Shown: positions 5,956-7,653 of the stretch, piece after piece
Layout of the letters: each line of letters starts with the position of its first letter
Numbering within the stretch: position 1 is the first letter of the stretch
Assembly (NCBI GenBank): GCA_024276255.1
Contig: JAJRXO010000120.1
Coordinates: forward strand, 1 to 7,653
Reading direction: 5' to 3'
DNA length: 7,653 bases
DNA from: Chloroflexota bacterium
GTDB taxonomy: Bacteria > Chloroflexota > Anaerolineae > J102
Program-made: the position numbers and the translations under genes
Notes under the pieces: generated by a model
The model's database searches: none
What the model saw: only the letters and a program-made list of their open reading frames with translations
What the model was told of the DNA's origin: nothing

Positions 5956-6750
5956 CTATTTCGCCTCTATGAGCGGACGCGGAGGCAAGATATTGAAATA
6001 TGGCTGCACCAAAGCTTCCCACCTGCCGTTTTCCTGCATGGTGATCACCAGTTCGTCAATGGCATCTGCCAGCCTGGGCGACTGTAACGAGACCACGATC
6101 ACATAGGGCTCGGCCACCAGGGGTGGGCTGTGTACGAGGATATGCGGTGGAGCCTGCATGGCCGCGGTCACAGCATCTACCAGGGCGATCTCGGCCGCGC
6201 CCGTGGCCACGGCCTGCAACGCCGCCGATGGCGTATCATAGCGCTCGATCTGCAGACCATGTGCCCGCGCCCAGGCGTCACCCTCGCTCCCCCACTCCAC
6301 TGCCACCCGATAATTGATGAATTCATCCGCCGAAGCAATGGTGCTGTCATCGCCGGTCACCCACACCAGGCCAGCCTCGAAATATGGCGGGCTGAAGTGT
6401 ACATCCTGTGTCAGGCGAGGATCCATGGGGAAGGCCGAGATCACGATATCCGCCTTGTCAGCTATTACGGCATCGACCAGGCCGTCAAAGGCAATGCTCT
6501 GAAACGCCAGCGGCACGCCCAGTTCATCGCCAATCATCCGTGCCAGATCCACATCCAGACCGACCAACTGCCCCTGGGCGTCTACGTTTTCGAACGGGGG
6601 AAAGCTGGGATCGATGGCCACGCGCAATGCACCCCCACGCTGCAGGCGCTCCCAGGCATCATCGCCGGGCCGCAAGAGCCATAGAGCCAGGGCGGTGCCG
6701 GCCGCCACGAGCAGCAACCACCAGCGCCAATGCTCTTTCATTCCACTCAT
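5956..6750 (-). CDS. Family 3 (amino-acid-type) solute-binding protein, membrane-anchored
   Basis: This 264-residue protein has a short N-terminus with one hydrophobic helix (about 9-26), then a family 3 extracellular solute-binding domain (about 38-253). Family marks include L-R-V-A-I-D-P-S-F-P-P-F at 42-53, G-L-D-V-D-L-A at 64-70, and A-D-I-V-I-S-A-F at 100-107. Arg112 sits in the P-M-D-P-R stretch where the family binds the ligand's carboxylate, and Asp192 in A-L-V-D-A where it binds the amino group, so an amino acid or similar ligand is likely (inferred). The chain has no Cys, so there is no lipobox, and no clear A-x-A cleavage site, so the helix is probably an uncleaved anchor. The start shares ATGA with the upstream gene's stop; GGAGG (complement of 6760-6764) lies nine bases before it. 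Met4 is an alternative start. No permease or ATPase gene lies beside it. Confidence 0.87.
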   Translation of the reverse strand: MSGMKEHWRWWLLLVAAGTALALWLLRPGDDAWERLQRGGALRVAIDPSFPPFENVDAQGQLVGLDVDLARMIGDELGVPLAFQSIAFDGLVDAVIADKADIVISAFPMDPRLTQDVHFSPPYFEAGLVWVTGDDSTIASADEFINYRVAVEWGSEGDAWARAHGLQIERYDTPSAALQAVATGAAEIALVDAVTAAMQAPPHILVHSPPLVAEPYVIVVSLQSPRLADAIDELVITMQENGRWEALVQPYFNILPPRPLIEAK

Positions 6751-7653
6751 GGCCGTGCGCCTCCGGTGAGCGCTTGCTGCACCTCCAGGTAGATGGGCTT
6801 GGGTTGAAAATCAGACGTGACAAACGTGTAATAATCGCGTAAATTGTGCTCGGGCTGGGGATAGCGAAAAGCCCAGATGGCCAGGGATTGCAGCCAGGGC
6901 CACGTCAGGGCCATGTTATAGGCTTCGATAGTGTAGCGAATGCGTTGACCGGGGCGCACCGCCCGCGTCCAGCGGGGATGATCATTCCAGCCTGATTCGG
7001 TGATGAACACCTTTTTGGCGGCATCACCATTCAGCACCATCAAGCGGCGCAGCAATTCCACGCGCCGAAAATTGATCACGTTTGGGTCTGGTGGATCGTC
7101 GGGCGGGAAAGTAAGACCGTAGCTGTGTACAGCCAGGGCATCGAAATACGGAGCGGCTCCGGCATCATACATGGCCTGTAAAAAGGCCAGATCGCTCATG
7201 CCCAGATCGCCGGTGGGATCGCCCACCGTGGGCGCCAGCGCCCCGGCCAGGATCATCATCTCAGGATTCACCGCCCGCACGGCAGCAGCCGTCTGCGCCA
7301 GCAGCGCCACGTACGCGTCCGCATCCGGACGACGATAACCCCACTCCAGGCTGAGATTGGGCTCATTCCAGATGATCAGGTAACGCACCCGACCGCGAAA
7401 ATGATCGGCAAAAGCGGCGGCATAGCGGCCAAAATCGGCAAAGTATTCCTGATCCAGATAGGAGGCCGTAGTGTCATCCGGCCGGGCCCAATCAGGCACT
7501 AGCCCCAAGCGCGCTATCACAGTCAGGCCCTGGCGATTGGCATGATCGACAACCAGATCGGCATGTTGCCAATCGTAATGGCCCGGGCGCGGCTCACTGA
7601 ACGCCCAGGGAAAGTACTCCACGATCCACGGCGTGCCCATCTCCCGCACCATC
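6747..7653 (-). CDS. Clan GH-A glycoside hydrolase-like protein, 5' end cut by window
   Basis: About 301 C-terminal residues are visible; the reading frame is open to the right edge. The first visible Met (7650-7652) is probably internal, because a beta-alpha barrel would need earlier strands and an exported enzyme a signal peptide. By visible residue, E-Y-F-P-W (12-16) and H-Y-D-W (25-28) belong to an early barrel strand and loop. L-I-I-W-N-E-P-N at 92-99 gives the acid/base Glu97, A-V-H-S-Y-G (174-179) is another barrel strand, and V-F-I-T-E-S-G-W at 215-222 gives the nucleophile Glu219. These W-N-E-P and T-E-S-G-W sites are the hallmark of retaining clan A enzymes (GH39/GH5-like families). 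Glycan substrate and GH family number cannot be decided. The stop overlaps the solute-binding protein's start by four bases, so the two are one operon, with this gene first. Confidence 0.82.
   Translation of the reverse strand, partial: MVREMGTPWIVEYFPWAFSEPRPGHYDWQHADLVVDHANRQGLTVIARLGLVPDWARPDDTTASYLDQEYFADFGRYAAAFADHFRGRVRYLIIWNEPNLSLEWGYRRPDADAYVALLAQTAAAVRAVNPEMMILAGALAPTVGDPTGDLGMSDLAFLQAMYDAGAAPYFDALAVHSYGLTFPPDDPPDPNVINFRRVELLRRLMVLNGDAAKKVFITESGWNDHPRWTRAVRPGQRIRYTIEAYNMALTWPWLQSLAIWAFRYPQPEHNLRDYYTFVTSDFQPKPIYLEVQQALTGGARP

Noticed and set aside
6130..6684. Plus-strand open frame of 184 codons opposite the solute-binding protein
   Set aside because: It has no family signature, and the minus-strand frame carries all conserved binding-protein motifs.

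Overview
The window most resembles a chromosomal segment of a Chloroflexota bacterium (Anaerolineae-like), probably from a metagenome. Two things point that way. The large secreted protein has a long Pro/Thr linker and ends in S-Y-L-P-L-I-H; both are habitual in exported proteins of that phylum, but this is inference from general knowledge, not a phylogeny. Gene starts have conventional AGGAG-type ribosome binding sites, or are ATGA-coupled.

Layout. Bases 1-207 hold a short hairpin element (copy A), a small dyad and a likely extended -10 promoter. They lead into a 64-residue YHS-domain protein (208-402). A 144-base gap (403-546) carries a second, structured copy of the hairpin element (copy B) inside a tRNA-like fold. 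Then come an archaeal-type (type II) glyceraldehyde-3-phosphate dehydrogenase (547-1596) and an EamA/DMT-family exporter (1593-2543), joined by an ATGA stop/start overlap. A 179-base leader with five GCATG copies precedes a 1065-residue secreted multidomain metzincin-like metallopeptidase (2723-5920). This protein has a signal peptide, a DNRLRE/CBM96-type module, a Pro/Thr linker, an SdrD-B-like module, a zincin domain with [11 protein letters not shown] and a Met-turn, and two Ig/Fn3-like modules. After a 35-base convergent gap, the minus strand carries a membrane-anchored family 3 solute-binding protein (5956-6750). It overlaps by ATGA the end of a clan GH-A glycoside hydrolase-like protein that runs off the right edge (6747-7653).

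How the genes work together. GAPDH and EamA form one translationally coupled unit, so a metabolite exporter is made together with a triose-phosphate dehydrogenase. The minus-strand pair forms another unit, with a putative polysaccharide-acting enzyme upstream of an amino-acid-type binding protein. The metallopeptidase stands alone. The secreted peptidase and putative glycosidase fit a polymer-degrading heterotroph.

The least ordinary signal is the pair of hairpins at 36-61 and 480-505. They match at 20 of 26 positions, and four of the six differences form two compensatory base-pair changes, which suggests selection on the structure. No CRISPR array, insertion sequence, rRNA or convincing canonical tRNA was seen.
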